Positions 21,997 through 35,017 are shown, counted from the stretch's first letter. The stretch: DNA of 64,000 nt from Pochonia chlamydosporia 170 (GCF_001653235.2 NW_019154045.1:558001-622000), one strand, 5' to 3'. Program-made: numbers and translations. Notes: generated by a model not told the origin, from the letters alone.

Positions 21997-22941
21997 ATGG
22001 CTGATCTCCGTATTGCATCTGTTCAATTCGAAAACGCTCCTGGCGACAAGATAGCCAACTTGGCCACCATTCGCAAATTATCCGCCAATGCCGCTTCGCA
22101 GGGATGCAACGTCGTGGCTTTTCATGAATGCTCAATCACGGGGTATACCTTTGCCTCTAAATTGACTCGCGATGAGCTTATCGAAGTGGCAGAGGAGGTG
22201 CCATCCGGTCCCAGCACACAAGAACTAGTTGCCGTTGCCAAAGATTATGCTCTCACCGTGCTTGCGGGCTTATTTGAATACGATAAGGCTCAAGATACCA
22301 TTTACAACACCTACATATGCGTAAATGGGGACGGCATGGTTGCCAAGTTTCGCAAAATCCATCCATTTATAAGCAAACACTTGTCTCCAGGTAACGAATT
22401 GGTCGTTTTCAACTTACTCGGCTGGAAGGCTGGTATACTCATCTGTTATGACAACAATGTCGTCGAAAACGTTCGTGGGACAGCATTATTGGGCGCAGAA
22501 ATCTTGTTCGCGCCACACGTTACCATGTGCACGCCATCAACTCGACCAGGAGCAGGTTTCGTTGATCCAGTGTTATGGCGAAACCGGGATAAGGACCCGA
22601 CATCGCTACGGGCAGAGTTCGACGGTCTCAAGGGTCGGTCGTGGCTCATGAAGTGGTTGCCTTCAAGAGCGTACGATAATGCCATGTATGTTGTGTTTAG
22701 CAATCCAATCGGTATGGACGATGACCAGCTCAAGAACGGCTGTTCTATGATCCTGGATCCATTTGGGGATATCATGGACGAGTGTCGAGCTCTTGGGGAG
22801 GACATGGCCATCGCAGTGTGTACGCGGGACAAATTGCAACTGGCTGGTGGCTTTCGGTATAAAAAGGCACGTCGTCCTGAGCTATACAGTCGTATCATTA
22901 CGGCGGCAAATGAGTCTCAGCTGAAAGTTGCCTGGATGTAG
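21997..22941 (+). CDS. Nitrilase-superfamily amidohydrolase
   Basis: Intronless gene of 314 residues; the start at 21997 (ATACCATGG) leads directly into strand ADLRIASVQFENAPGD. The three catalytic residues of the carbon-nitrogen hydrolase superfamily are recognisable: Glu in AFHECSITGY (about residue 43), Lys in VAKFRKIHPF (about 117) and Cys in GILICYDNNVV (about 151). The length matches single-domain members. The GYT after the Glu resembles N-carbamoyl-amino-acid or omega-amidase branches rather than true nitrilases, but the substrate cannot be read from sequence. Likely cytosolic, as no signal peptide is present. No functional link to neighbours is evident. Confidence 0.85.
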   Translation: MADLRIASVQFENAPGDKIANLATIRKLSANAASQGCNVVAFHECSITGYTFASKLTRDELIEVAEEVPSGPSTQELVAVAKDYALTVLAGLFEYDKAQDTIYNTYICVNGDGMVAKFRKIHPFISKHLSPGNELVVFNLLGWKAGILICYDNNVVENVRGTALLGAEILFAPHVTMCTPSTRPGAGFVDPVLWRNRDKDPTSLRAEFDGLKGRSWLMKWLPSRAYDNAMYVVFSNPIGMDDDQLKNGCSMILDPFGDIMDECRALGEDMAIAVCTRDKLQLAGGFRYKKARRPELYSRIITAANESQLKVAWM

Positions 22942-23728
22942 CCCGAGCATCGATACAAGCGTAGGTCATTACATCAAGGATGATCAGGACGGAAGCAATT
23001 CAATGTTGTTAATAGTTTGCCGTCACCATCAAATCTGCTCAACATTGAACCCTCCCGCCCTCTGCCGGAGGCTCCGTGCGCCCAATCAACTGTTGATGTA
23101 TTGATGGTAGAAGTGTTATCGGTGGGAGCTGCTACAATGGATCAGTACAGTGCAATCAAATACTATTGAAACAATCCTGACAGGTTAGACTTCCTGTGTC
23201 GCACTCTGACACTAGGTTGCATCCCACGCATAGCAATCAATTTGCCTTGTCCGAATGCGAAGTGATGTCGTTGTGGCGCAACACTTGAGCAAATCATAGC
23301 TGTTGAACACACACCATGAAGAGGACATGGAGGCTTCAAATATTACAGCGGGTGACACTTCCATGGCTGCACAGGGCTGAAGGCGTTCTCACAATTCGCT
23401 ACCCACCTTGTTCACGGCCAAGTGGTCCTACGGCAGTAATGTTCACGCGATGCATTGAAACTACAATCACCGGTGGCGACGCCATGCATTGGATGAGGTA
23501 GTAGGCGTCTTCAGTTTCACGACATGCATTCGATTCTTTCAACAACCGCTGCAATACTAAAGTAAAACTGAAGGACAGAAACAGAGCAAAGCACCAAATT
23601 TTCAACTATAAAATGGCTAGATCCAGTGAGCCTTGAGATCATTCATTGAGGCTGTTCTGTGCTCATCAATCGCCATCCAACAACTCACACACAACCAAAG
23701 GAAATCTGGCACACCGGATCGGAACAAA
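22942..23728. other. Intergenic region
   Basis: No gene supported. ACTATAAAATGG at 23605-23616 is a TATA-like element about 120 bases before the next start codon. Confidence 0.4.
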
Positions 23729-24518
23729 ATGTCTACTACTGAGCAAACGATTAAGAACAAGGTGGGAAGTCTCGGAAACTGTGAGGTATAGTCCTGCTAA
23801 GTCACTAGAACAGGTCGTCAACCGGGAAGAATGGCTCGCCGCACGGAAGGCTCTCCTTGAAAAGGAAAAAGAGCTGACCCGGGCGAATGACAGTCTCACT
23901 GCACAGAGAGCCGCGCTCCCCATGGTCAAAGTCGACAAGAGTTACACATTCAAGGATGAAAACGGATCAAACGTCACGCTAGCAGATCTCTTCCAAGGGA
24001 AGCCGCAGCTAATTGTGTACCATTTCATGTTTGGTCCTGATGAAGACGCTGGTTGCCACGGATGTTCTCACATTGCAGAAGCTCTTCCCGACGTGCGCCA
24101 CTTGCGTTTCAAAGATACAAACTTGGTGTGCATTTCTCGCGCACCAGTCGAGAAGTTGCGAGCCTTCAAAGATGCCAATGGTTGGGCGTGGTTGTGGTAC
24201 TCGAGTCAAGAATCTGACTTCAACTACGACTTTCACGCAACCATCGACGAGTCTGTGTGTCCTGTTGAGATGAATTTCAGGACCAAGGAAGAAATGGAGG
24301 CCAAAGGGAAACGTTGGTGGACAGGCGACGTTCCTGGATTTAGTGTATTCTACAGACAAGGTGATGAAATTTTCCACACGTATTCAACTTGGGAGAGAGG
24401 CGGAGATAAGATTATGCCCACGCTACAGCTGTTGGATATGACGCCACTAGGAAGAAGACTGTACAAATACGGACCCGCAGAGTTTCGACTAAAGTATGAG
24501 TATGACGAGGAGGTCTGA
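23729..24518 (+). CDS. DUF899 thioredoxin-like protein
   Basis: Two exons, 23729-23761 and 23814-24518, with a 52-base intron, giving 245 residues. The short first exon (MSTTEQTIKNK) joins in phase to VVNREEWLAARKALLEKEKELTR, the usual N-terminal helix of DUF899. The core then shows VDKSYTF, the strand LIVYHFMFGPDEDAGCHGCSHIAE with a CxxC, VCISRAPVEKLRAFKDANGW and PGFSVFYRQGDEIFHTYSTWERGGD, followed by a C-terminal LLDMTPLGRR. All are family landmarks. DUF899 proteins adopt a thioredoxin/peroxiredoxin-related fold; their activity is not established, although a redox role is plausible because of the CxxC. No secretion signal. The frame is also open upstream to 23646, but the intron model gives the expected N-terminus. 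Confidence 0.88.
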
Positions 24519-27115
24519 AGAGCTGTCGATAACATGACGCCTTCATGGCTCAAGGCGCGGCTTCGGTATACAACTGCATACTTTTTGCTCTTCATGGATT
24601 CAGTAATTGAACTATGTTGCAACCCATGGGTGAGGCGTTCATTCCAGTTCTTGGACTTTTTCTGTTATTGCTGTGACGCGGACATCCTAGGCCTTGACTT
24701 ATGCAATTCAGGCCCTCATTCTCTGTTGCCCACGGTAAGTCCCTTTTCGATGCCTGTAATTGTTGCAGCCAACGTCATATCGATTGCAGGCAGGCAAAGG
24801 AGGAAGAGACCCTGAAACGGGTTATCGGGTGACCTTGTGCATCTGTATTTGATCCATTCAGGTGTTTGGGTCACTTCTGATCCCTCCTGTCGCCAAACTC
24901 CAAAAGTACGACTTGAAATAGAAGCTCAGTTCATGTACAATTGATGCTTCTTTGGCTCGTTCTTGGTAAGATTGCTGAAGGGATCGCAAATGCAGTGGTC
25001 GCGGCAGCTGCCACTGCAGCGAAGAAGCAGAGAATCATAACTGATCAGAGTTTAAGTCAACGTACTCAAGCACTTCAGGATATGTTGGAGTGTGAGGCGA
25101 AAACAAGGCAGCAAGACAGGCAGCAAGACGGCACCCAGCATTTAGACTTCAAAAACCGAACCCTCGCAAGACGTCGTAAAACCAGTGGTTCTAGACAGTG
25201 TTGTAGCCTGGTGGATGTTGATAGTACTCCACATGTTGTCAGATCGTGGAATTATCCCTACTCGAAGCTTCGTTGACTGTTAGAATATGCTACTCTGCAT
25301 GATTTTCTACAGGGAGCGAAGTTGGGGTCCACTCACGAGTTATGGAGAGACAATGCCAATACGCAGACTACCGGTGTAAGCCGGAGGAGTTATTTTTATG
25401 CCTGCAAGACGTCACAAGGCTCAATATGATTAATCGCTGACCTATTCGTCAAAGGACTGTGGCTAGTAAGTCATTAAATGCTTCATTTGCCATTCCTTCT
25501 AGCTTGCTTCTTGGAGGCTTTCTCCCAGTTCGGCATGTTAAGTTGACGTATTTGTTCTTTTTCGGCTTCCTACCTGCGCCGTTCACCTGGTGTTGAGACA
25601 TATTTACTCTTCATTTGTATGACCATCGCACTTATAATCAGGCATTATAAGGTGGACAAAGGTGTCGCAATCTCCGCAATAAGAACCTCTGGCTTTCGTG
25701 CATTCTCGGGATTGGGACCGGCCACAGGGCTCTAAGCAATGACTCGCAAATGGCGAAACGGGAGGCCAGCAATCTTGCCATTGAGCTCATTTGCCCTCCA
25801 GAACCGTACTTCACTTCTTCGCAGCTGTATATCCTCCTCGTTGGATGACGTAGAGCTTTTTATTGGCAGCGAACGGGTTCTATGTTGGTCGAGCGTTATG
25901 GTAGACTACAGACTACTTAACCGCGGGAAAAGGCAATAAATTAACTGTAATCGTGAATGAAAAAGGAATATCAACTCTTCCTGGTGAAGTCGAGTAGAGT
26001 TACTTGTACGCTTTATAGGTGTGAATCACTCCTTCAACATGATCACTCGTCTTCCATCGCAGCCAATGGATGAGTTGAAACCGCCGGCGCAGCCTAGTTT
26101 TTTGGTAGCAGTGATAATAAGGTAAGGATTTGCCAACTATTTCTGGAAGGTGTCTGACGGATGTGTCAGCCAAGCTAAGCTGCCCAAGAGCACCAGTAAT
26201 ATTTGGCAAACACCAAGGCGCCAATGTGCAGTGATGGCAACGTCCTGCGACTTGTATCAGTCGGGTTTGTGTATCATGGTCAAGTCACGAAATGCCCATT
26301 CTTTGTGCAGCCGGATTTATCGGGACTGTTGTAAACTCGTAACCACAAACCTCTTTGATCCCCACAGAGGGATCCCACATTGTGCTACGCCAAGACCGGA
26401 ACAACAGCCATGATTGTGGGAACCTGTGATTTCGGTGTGTGGTGCCCAGTTGGTGTTGGGATCGGACGCGCGGCTCTTCCAAGACTTTATGACCACCAGC
26501 AGATGCACCTTGAATGCAAGCTTAAGCTGGTGTTGTGGTGGCTGAGTGCCGCGTATGTGCCGGCTGTTGCTTACAATTGCTGATAGATCGTCCGATTGGG
26601 TCCAACGATGCACGACATGCTGTTCGTGACAAATCTAGCAGCTTTTGACTACGATTTAAGCCTAATATCTCGTCGGACATACTTGACGACTGCTAAAGCC
26701 GAATGGGATAGGCAAGCACGCTGATAGAAAGCCCTCAGAGTCAACGACTACGTCGGAGAGGCTGTGTTTTGAGGCTATTGAGGGGTCGCCTCACCACACA
26801 TTTTGACCTGACTGGATACTGCTGAGAATGCCCCTGGCAGTGTGGTGTGTGCAGCAAGGCCAGTGCGAGATGTTTATCTGAACCTGGGGGTCTTTGCGGA
26901 TTCCATTCCTCTTCTCTGCCACATATGCTTGGCCTCGAGTCCGGTCGAGGAACCAGACGTCAAGAGTGGCTATGAAAGTCTTGGCTTCCATGAGCAGTCG
27001 GCAACAGTGTCGGTCTGTACCCAGCCCAGATCGGAGACATATATAAGATTCTGCGTTGCATTAACCCTTGACAAAGGCTATCGTGAAGAATTATCCTATG
27101 TGTTGGTGTAACAGG
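24519..27115. other. Long gene-poor region
   Basis: About 2.6 kb with no supportable gene. Short frames such as 24941-25276 (Ala/Gln-rich, with a hydrophobic start) and 25739-25939 have no domain features; I would not annotate them without transcript evidence. Confidence 0.4.
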
Positions 27116-29553
27116 ATGCAGATACCCATTCGATTCTTTACCTGCGGAGCTGTGACGTCGCTCTTAATAGGGCATAGCTACGGTGTGTGCTATTCCCCCT
27201 CCCCCTCTTGGGCTTCACTTGCCTGTCACATGTATGTATTGACAAAATTTCGCCAGGGGAGTCTTTTCGCAATGATAACCCACGCGAGGTGTTTCGACTG
27301 GATGACGTGCGATATTCGGGGTCTATAACCGGTGAAACCCCAGAGAATGCTTGGATGTCATTCTCTCTTGGTAGTGGTCCGCATCAAAGAGTTATTTTCG
27401 ACCTTGAACGAAATGATGACCTTTTCTCGCAGCCAGTCCTTGTGCGCAATCTTGGGCAGGACGGTTCTGTGCAGTCGGTTCACACCGTTTCCGCAGGCAT
27501 TCATCTAGCATTCCGCGGTAGAGCGTGGGTTGAGCAAGGAAGAGGCGGTAGGACAGAGACAGGAGGACAATCAGGGTGGGCAAGAGTGTCAATTTTTGAC
27601 AAAGACGGAGAACAGGTCGCAGAAGGCGCTTTTAGCATTGGTGGTGCTGAATATCATGTCATGACCGATTCCACATACCGCAAAACCATTTCCGTCGGGG
27701 AACCAGACATTCCGTCCGAAGAGGGCCGGCCATACATGGTAGCATGGAGAGAATCCACGAAAGTATCATTGGACGATCAAGAACTGAAGAAGCGACAGAC
27801 GGAAAATTCGACGTGTTCTATCTCTGACGTTGAACTCAACCAAAAAGTGCTGCACATGCCTCTTCACAGTGGGAATCTCTTGACACGGCAGAACCGGGGC
27901 TTGAACAGTCTAAATCTTGGTAGTTTGGTCGGATCAACGGCAGGGTGTCCAAAGTCGAAGCAGATTGCGCTCCTTGGCATCGCTACTGACTGCTCCTACA
28001 CAGCGCAGTTCAACTCGTCAGACGAGCTGCGCCAACATATCTTGTCCCAGGTGAACACGGCATCTCGGCTGTATGAGCAGAGCTTTAATGTGTCACTAAG
28101 AGTTCAAAACATAACAATAAGTGATCGAAACTGTCCCAGTAGCAGCAGTTCGAGCTCGACGCCTTGGAACCTGGGCTGTGGTAGCAATACGGCCATCTCG
28201 GACCGACTTCAACTCTTCACCACCTGGAGACAGGGTCTTGGGAGCGATGGTAATGCCGTGTGGTCCCTCTTCAGTACATGCAACTCTGGGTCAACGGTTG
28301 GCATTGCATGGATCGGGACCGTATGTAGCGGCGCCAGCGGCCGCACTCAGGGGACTCCGGGAACCAACGTGGTTGTTCGGACTCGTTCGGAATGGCAAGT
28401 TCTCGCACACGAAATTGGACACAACTTTGGGGCCGTTCACGACTGCACCGAGGATTGCGACTCGGGATCCTCTGAGCGTTGTTGTCCTCTGAGCCAGAGC
28501 AGTTGTAACGCAAATGGACAATACATTATGAACCCGGCATCTTCAACCAGGATGACAGAGTTCTCGCCATGTACCATTGGAAACATATGTACGGCAATGG
28601 GTCGGAACCTCATCCGCACAACGTGCCTATCAGGAAACGAGAATGTGACGACCATTTCGAGCGGCGTATGCGGCAACGGCATCGTCGAGCCTGGCGAAGA
28701 GTGCGACTGTGGAGGAACTGAAGGCTGCGGTGCAAACAGCCGATGCTGTAATCCGACAACTTGTCAATTTGCCCAGGGCGCGGCGTGTGATCCATCCAAC
28801 GACCAGTGTTGCACATCACAATGTCAGGTCTCGGGGCTTGGCAACGTTTGCAGAGCGAGCATCGGGCCGTGTGATCCTCAGGAAGTGTGCGACGGGTCAT
28901 CGCCGTCTTGTCCAGCAGATGTTCGTCTCCCGGATGGACAATCTTGTGGCCAAGGCGGCAACGACACCAGATGCGCGTCTGGACAATGTACCTCGCGTAG
29001 CATGCAATGCAGTATGGCCTTGTTCAACTCGACTGGCCAATCCGGCAGCACTTCAGCTTGTAATAGCAATACTTGTCAGATGAATTGCTCACCCGGGGAC
29101 TCACAGTCATCGTGTCAAGTCACGGGCGCAGACTTTTTGGATGGCACGCCTTGCGGCAGCTCTGGACAGTCTCTCTGTTACAGCGGCGAGTGTCGCGCGT
29201 CGGGAAACCGTGGAGGAGGAGGCGACAACGGCGGCGGCGGAACCAGTGCTTCGTCTTGGATTGATCAAAACAGGACCATTTTCATTGTCATCGTGGTCGT
29301 GGGATCTTGTGTCATCTTGCTAGCAGCTTGGTGCTGCATCGCATGCATCCGTCGAAGGTCGAGTCGCAGTCGCCGGGCAGAGACCAGTCAGGCAAGAATG
29401 GCGACGCTGCAGCATGAAGAGCCAACATTGGGATCGGGACAATCCATGCATGTGTCCATGTCACCACCACATGGATCCATGGCCACCTACCCCAGACCTC
29501 CACCACCATCTCGACTCTCACGATCAACCACACTCACACACCGATATGCCTGA
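27116..29553 (+). CDS. Membrane-anchored ADAM-type zinc metalloprotease with disintegrin domain
   Basis: Two exons, 27116-27182 and 27257-29553, give 787 residues. Exon 1 encodes a signal peptide (MQIPIRFFTCGAVTSLLIGHS). The prodomain runs to about residue 215 and ends in a dibasic KKRQ. The reprolysin-type catalytic domain has HEIGHNFGAVHD at about 407-418, with three zinc-binding His and the Glu, and a Met-turn-like YIMNP. The disintegrin region begins at CGNGIVEPGEECDCGG (about 494) and is followed by a Cys-rich part, a Gly-rich spacer and one transmembrane helix (about 695-718, IFIVIVVVGSCVILL). A basic, Pro/Ser-rich cytosolic tail ends the protein. Fungal ADAMs are type I membrane proteases, probably shedding or processing surface proteins. 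The intron-1 model rests on phase and signal peptide only. Confidence 0.92.
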
Positions 29554-30205
29554 ACGGCTGTCAACTTGTTTATTGATGATCCGATGAATAGTATCATTAT
29601 TTTCTGAACTGATTTTTTTTTAATGTGTTATTAGTCGCATATATCATGAATTCCTCAGTGAGTAGATCTATGGCAACAATTTTATTGTAAAATTGCATCT
29701 GGAGAGTTCATTGTAAGCCTTTATGCCAGCAGACGCTACATTGCACTCCCCCTAGTATAGTGACGGAATCAAATACAATAGGTACGTATCAATTAATGTC
29801 TTTGGCTAATTCTCGTGCTTAAAACAACGCCCTGTGCCTCGTCCAGACACCTTGTACTTGACAAGTAAAGCTGACTATACTTTGGCCCATGGTGAGCAAA
29901 CAACCAGACATCAATTGATGGACTGGACCTAACCCTGACCCCACATGTGCACCATGACATTCAGTGTTGAATGATGACAAACCATCAAATCAATTCGACA
30001 TGGATTGGATAGCCCCACCACCACCGCCAGATCCGAGGTTCAATGTCTGGTACTCCGTAGACTGGTCATTGATGAAGAACGCCCCAACATCGCCTCAGAC
30101 AGTACGTGCAGCTTCGTCCTCAGCATCCGCAATTCCGTCTCTTGTCGATAATCCACGACCTCTCCATAACCTAACCATTTGTTCTTGAAGTTCTAAGCGT
30201 TGGAT
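29554..30205. other. Intergenic region, possible upstream exon of the bZIP gene
   Basis: A Pro-rich open frame at about 29964-30188 contains MDWIAPPPPPDPRF and could belong to a longer bZIP protein, but I found no phase-compatible splice to the next exon. A TACTCCGTA motif lies at 30051-30059. Confidence 0.35.
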
Positions 30206-31868
30206 ATGAATCACCACATGTATGCGCGAGGCTTAGGGACTGGACCCGTTGATGAATCCCCCTTCTCAACATCTCCAGCTGGCTCACAACCCATGGCGGA
30301 TTTTGATGTGAGCAACGACCAGCTTATGTCAATACTCTCAGCACGGAAGTATTACGCCCCCGATACGGCGAATGGCCCTTCCAGCAAACCAGATTGTAAC
30401 ACCGTCCAATCATTACCACTGGGATTTGGCGTTGAAGGTGACAACTCTGCGGGTCTGTATGGAGCTGGTGCGGAAGGACTGGACTGCCTAATAAACGGCT
30501 CTGAACAACAGTCTTTATTCATTCTAGAAGACCAATCCACTATGTCTTCAATCGGAAATAATAAATCACAAAAGAGGCCGGCTGAAGGTAGCAGCGAAGG
30601 CCCCAAGGAGGTTAGTTCCTGGGTCAAGACTTGTTCCCATCGAGTCCAATGGCTTACTGTACTACACATAGAGGAGAAAGAAGCAGATACGAGAGGCACA
30701 AAGAGCATACCGACTGCGTAAAGAGTCGAGAATTTCGTTTCTCACAAAAAGAGTTTCTCAGCTAGAGCAGGTTATCGAGGATATGAGCACCACGATAGCC
30801 ACTTTCAGCGACTCCCTCCTCCAATCTGGAGTCCTCGCACCCCACGCCAACCTCACACAATGCACGCGAGAGACTCTGGAAACATGCTTACAGCTAGCGA
30901 GAACAACTAATGTCGATGATGATGGAGCTTCAATCGCCAACGGCAACCAGTCAGAGGTGCCTCCAACACCAAGGGAGGATTCAGACCAAGCTAGCAGAGT
31001 GGTCAGACAACCACAAGTGGAATTCTCGCATTATGTGCAACCATTACTGTCACAGCCTTTGAGTCCGTCGAGCACGCCAGACTCAGACACTCCCTCGCAC
31101 CTCCAATGCTCTACATTCATGGATCAACTGCACATGGCCATTCTGTATCGTGGATACTTGACTCTTTCCAACCCTTCCATCTCTGCAGATGGCGTTCGGC
31201 AAAAATTTCGACTCTTGTACCCCGCCATGGATCGTGGCCTCCTAGCCTCATATTTTGCGGCTGCCCTTCATGCCAAAATTAGCAAGGTCGACCTCGACAA
31301 ACAGTGGAGATCAGTTCCATTCTTTCAGTTAGGAGGTGCTGGAACACACTACGCCTGGCCACCCGAGCTTGGCCCGTATACCCGTCGATCTCGCCATTGG
31401 CACTCAATATCTGTTCCTTTGTCACATTTCTCGTCGGACATACAAAGGGACCTCCATGGCGATTGGTTCGACATGCAAGATCTGGAGTGCTTTCTCATGG
31501 AGAGGAAGGTGCAGCTTGTGACAGCTCCTGGCGCTGTAGATTCGGCAGTGGTGAACAAACCACATCGACAAACCCTTATCAATGCAAGAAAGCTAATCAC
31601 TGGTAAGTTTTTGCAGATCACATTCTTATGAATAGCCCCTTCTAAGACAATGCGGCACTAACGACGCCCGTATAGCTTTGCTGCATAAAGCTCTTTGTTT
31701 AGGCAGGTCAGCCGGCTTTCGACGTTCGGACGTAGAGGCGGCATTGAGCGGGTCATCCTTATTGTGAGCAATTGTCTTGGGTACTGGACGTAATGAATAA
31801 TTTATCTTTCATGAAGATATTTACAGCATCATGAGAAACGATCGCCGGAGCGGTTCTATTCGTGCTAG
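30206..31868 (+). CDS. bZIP transcription factor
   Basis: Four exons in phase: 30206-30610, 30672-31602, 31676-31763 and 31817-31868, giving 491 residues. The Ser/Gly-rich N-terminal region is followed, exactly at intron 1, by a bZIP basic region, RRKKQIREAQRAYRLRKESR (about 136-155). The basic-region core is REAQRAYRLRKE, typical of Yap-like or related fungal bZIPs with an A-Y pair. A short leucine zipper follows (FLTKRVSQLEQVIEDM). The C-terminal half has the FMDQLHMAILYRGY and FRLLYPAMDRG-type segments seen in ascomycete bZIPs with an uncharacterised C-terminal region (DUF3425-like), ending in EKRSPERFYSC. It acts in the nucleus as a DNA-binding regulator. Targets are unknown, and an upstream exon is possible. 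Confidence 0.85.
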
Positions 31869-34800
31869 AGCAACACGAAAGCTACAGGATTAGCGGGTAT
31901 TACTGACCGTAATTGTTAAGCTTTCTCGAGTGCATTTCCTTTGCTCTGTTGTCATTGATCAAGCTATTCGGGACAATGGGACCGATCAATATGTATTGAC
32001 TACGAGGGAGTTGATATCCATCGTCTTTCTGGGGTTTCTAGTAGGTGGTTTTGTCCCTAGGCGTTTGTTAGCATGGCTACAGCTAGTATGTCGCTAGAAC
32101 GACAGAACACTGGGACCAGACCTATTTGCAAGACCCCGATTTGTGCGCCGCTACAAGCACACCCAAACTACATCAACCAAAGAGCCTTGTTACTCAAACA
32201 TCAGCCACTCGCATGATTGTCCACACTCGTTGAACGGGATCTAGGAGTCGGAAATGACGACATATATATTCGGGTCAAGCGTGAGATCCAGGCGGATTTG
32301 CCGTCGTATGACTTCTCGCCAACCTGTCGCAAACACAAACGGTTACCACGGTAAGCTGCTCAGTCTTGTACTTGAGCCGTATCGCTTAGTGGCCATTTCC
32401 ACACACACAAGGTGAGATGTGAGTGACTTAAATTGCTGAACTAAAATAATGAGCATCGTTTTGATATGCTTCCAACCCCTTCTTTATGGAGAATGTTGCG
32501 GCAATGGCTATAAGAAATGTACGGTTGTTCTGGCAAGAAATCTTGAACGCAAACTCCGATGCCCACCTTTGACCAATCGCCACTGGAGTGAACAGGTAAA
32601 CATCGATCCGTTATGCACCAAGGCCTATCTCGGAGCTAAGATGGCTGCAACTACCGAGATCTTATTTGCTGTTCGGTCGTTGTAGCGCAAATTGTATGTA
32701 GCCGCTGTCGTGGACGACTGTTGCAGATGGCCTCATGCAAGTCAACCTTGAAGGGTATTAGGATTAGACGCTTTCAGTGTGTCAATCACTGTCAATGAAA
32801 GAGGATGCAAAGCCAAACGTGGTTTCCAAGTCCGCCAAACAACGCTTACTGTCTTCTCATGTTGGTGAAGACCTACGGGAGTAAACGACGCGCTAGCTGC
32901 AAGATATCCACGACCGCCATCCCGGCAACGATTTGTGCCTCATATTTAACCGGGCTGGACCCTGGTCTGCCTTTGTAAGAAGCATTCGACCAGGAAGCCT
33001 GTGTAACCTCGCAATTTACACCTAATAGAATGGTTCTAGAATTTCCCTTCATGCAGCCGGCATCCGCGGGGACCAACGGTGCTGGAGAGAGTCGGATGTA
33101 GCTACAGCGGAGTGAACCCCTGCTCTAAAGGAGCTTTCGGGAGTGGCGTTGGGGCTGGCAGATTCGAAAACAAGTTGCATCTGTTTGCGATGTCTACAAT
33201 ACGTTCTATTTTGTTGGGCAGAGTACAGTGCTCATCTGCATCCAGGATGCAGTGTTGTCGGGAAACATCAGCTGTTGCGAGTTTTCTCTTCCTGCTCGAA
33301 TCAGCTCGACAATTTCGGACGCATTACTTTGTCATAGCGTTCCGGTTGGTTCGATCTGTGGCTGACCAAGCCATTACTGACTTTTCTTGTGCACCGGTGG
33401 TCAGGGCGAAGAGTACAATGTAGCAAGTCAATCCAGAAGAGCGAGTATCAACAGTTCAACCCTCGGCGGATTTACGGCACTATTTGTCTAGTCATTATGG
33501 AAGAAGAATAAAGATGCGAATATGTTCCGAACTACTCTGTACAAACAGAGTTGGCTCTGTGGTGCGGTTCGCTTCACGGTGGAGTTTACCCCGTACACAG
33601 CCAAGGTTTAGCACCCTTCATTATTGGATCTGGATACTCTCGGCGCCTTTGCTTGCTCGTGCTTTCACTGCACGGAGAATGGCGCTAGGCGATCTTGTTA
33701 CCCCATCACCAACTCCGGTTCATGTGTGGATTGGTACACGCAGAATGCTGCCAACGCATAGCTAGGATCCAACGGGTTGACGTACTAAGAGGGTAGCATG
33801 TGAAAGCTTGAAGCGAACTCCGCTACGGCGGAAACCATACAGTTCATTGTATCCAACGGGAAATCTGGGTGTTCCCCCCGTTGGGCATCGGATGCAACGG
33901 GACATTTTTGGGTGCATCAGAAAGTTGAAAGGATTCAACATTGATGAATGTTCGCTTGGCACCTCCCAGTTTAAGGAGCCGGATGTACTCGACAGTCAGG
34001 ATGCAGAGATCATTGCCATGGTCGTGGCTAAAAGGAAAGCCGTACCTAGGAGAGAAGTTGCACGCCGGAATTCCTCAACCAACAGTCTGGATGGAGAGTT
34101 TAGAGGCAAATGAGGTAGGATCACCCATCCACCCATGCACACTATTGTACACGGGCTTGAATGAAGATGGTGGGTTGATGGCCAACAACCCCACTGCCAA
34201 CGTGGTAGTGCTAGAGACCGGTTCACGAATTAATTGGTTCAAGTAGCTTGCTGGCTTGAAGATGTGTCTGGTTCGAAGAAAAACCTGAGTTCTGGTGGGA
34301 CTTGGAAGCGGGAACACTGACGCCAAATGGCATGATGGATGGGATGAGACGGGAGAAGACCCGACCCGACCAGACTTGACTGACCCTCTCTAAAACGCCA
34401 TTATCGAAGACAAGGGATGTTTCCATTGCGGGCCGACACGGGAGAAACCAGGGGGAGAAGGGAGAGGAGAGAGGCGCTGGGGCTGGGGCTGGGACGGGGG
34501 TTTGCAAATTGAAATTTGAGTCAGCATCAAAATGCCAGGTTCTTATCCTCGGAGCATGAGCCTTTCCAGGGTCCCAACTCTGGTTTGCGAATCAATTCAT
34601 GGCAGACCCTGTCGCGACAGTGATGTTGGATTGGTTCTAATTCTTGGAACAAGTTAGCAGGCCAAGCTCAATCCTAGGCTTAACTTCAAATGCTAGCTGC
34701 AATAAGATGACATGGAGGCCTGGGGTCAAGTTCGACTACAGGGACTGTCAAAAGTCAAGACGCACCAGACCAGACCAGACCAAACTCGTCCATTGATCCT

Positions 34801-35017
34801 ACAGTACAAACTTGACTCTGCTCATGCCTTATAAAATAAAATCAAGCCACAGCCGCTCGGTGTGCCCCCAAGGCTTCCGACCGTCATCGCAACATTGAGT
34901 CTTTGCCTGCCGCTCTTTGCAACAGGCATTGAAGCATTGACATCACCACGCCGACTGGGCGAAGCAGTCTTGAATCAAAGTTGACGCACCAACGAGTGCG
35001 ATTATGCTGCTGCTGCG
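31869..35017. other. Long gene-poor region with a patatin-like scrap
   Basis: About 3.1 kb without an intact gene. Near 34158-34245 a short plus-strand frame contains NEDGGLMANNPTANVVVLE, which resembles the DGGxxxNNP block of patatin-like phospholipases, but I see neither the glycine-rich oxyanion motif nor a GxSxG elbow nearby. Near 34360 and 34766-34790 are CCAGAC direct repeats, and a Gly-codon-like GGGGCT repeat lies at 34477-34495. The 3' part is the promoter of the NCS1 gene. Confidence 0.35.

Noticed and set aside
24941..25276. Ala/Gln-rich frame of 111 codons with a hydrophobic start
   Set aside because: No family resemblance, no matching context and no splice signal; treated as chance.
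30001..30188. Proline-rich frame as first exon of the bZIP gene
   Set aside because: No donor/acceptor pair joins it in phase to the exon starting at 30206; kept only as a note.
33079..34250. Several frames of 70-115 codons
   Set aside because: Except for the short patatin-like block they show no conserved motif, and overlapping frames contradict each other.
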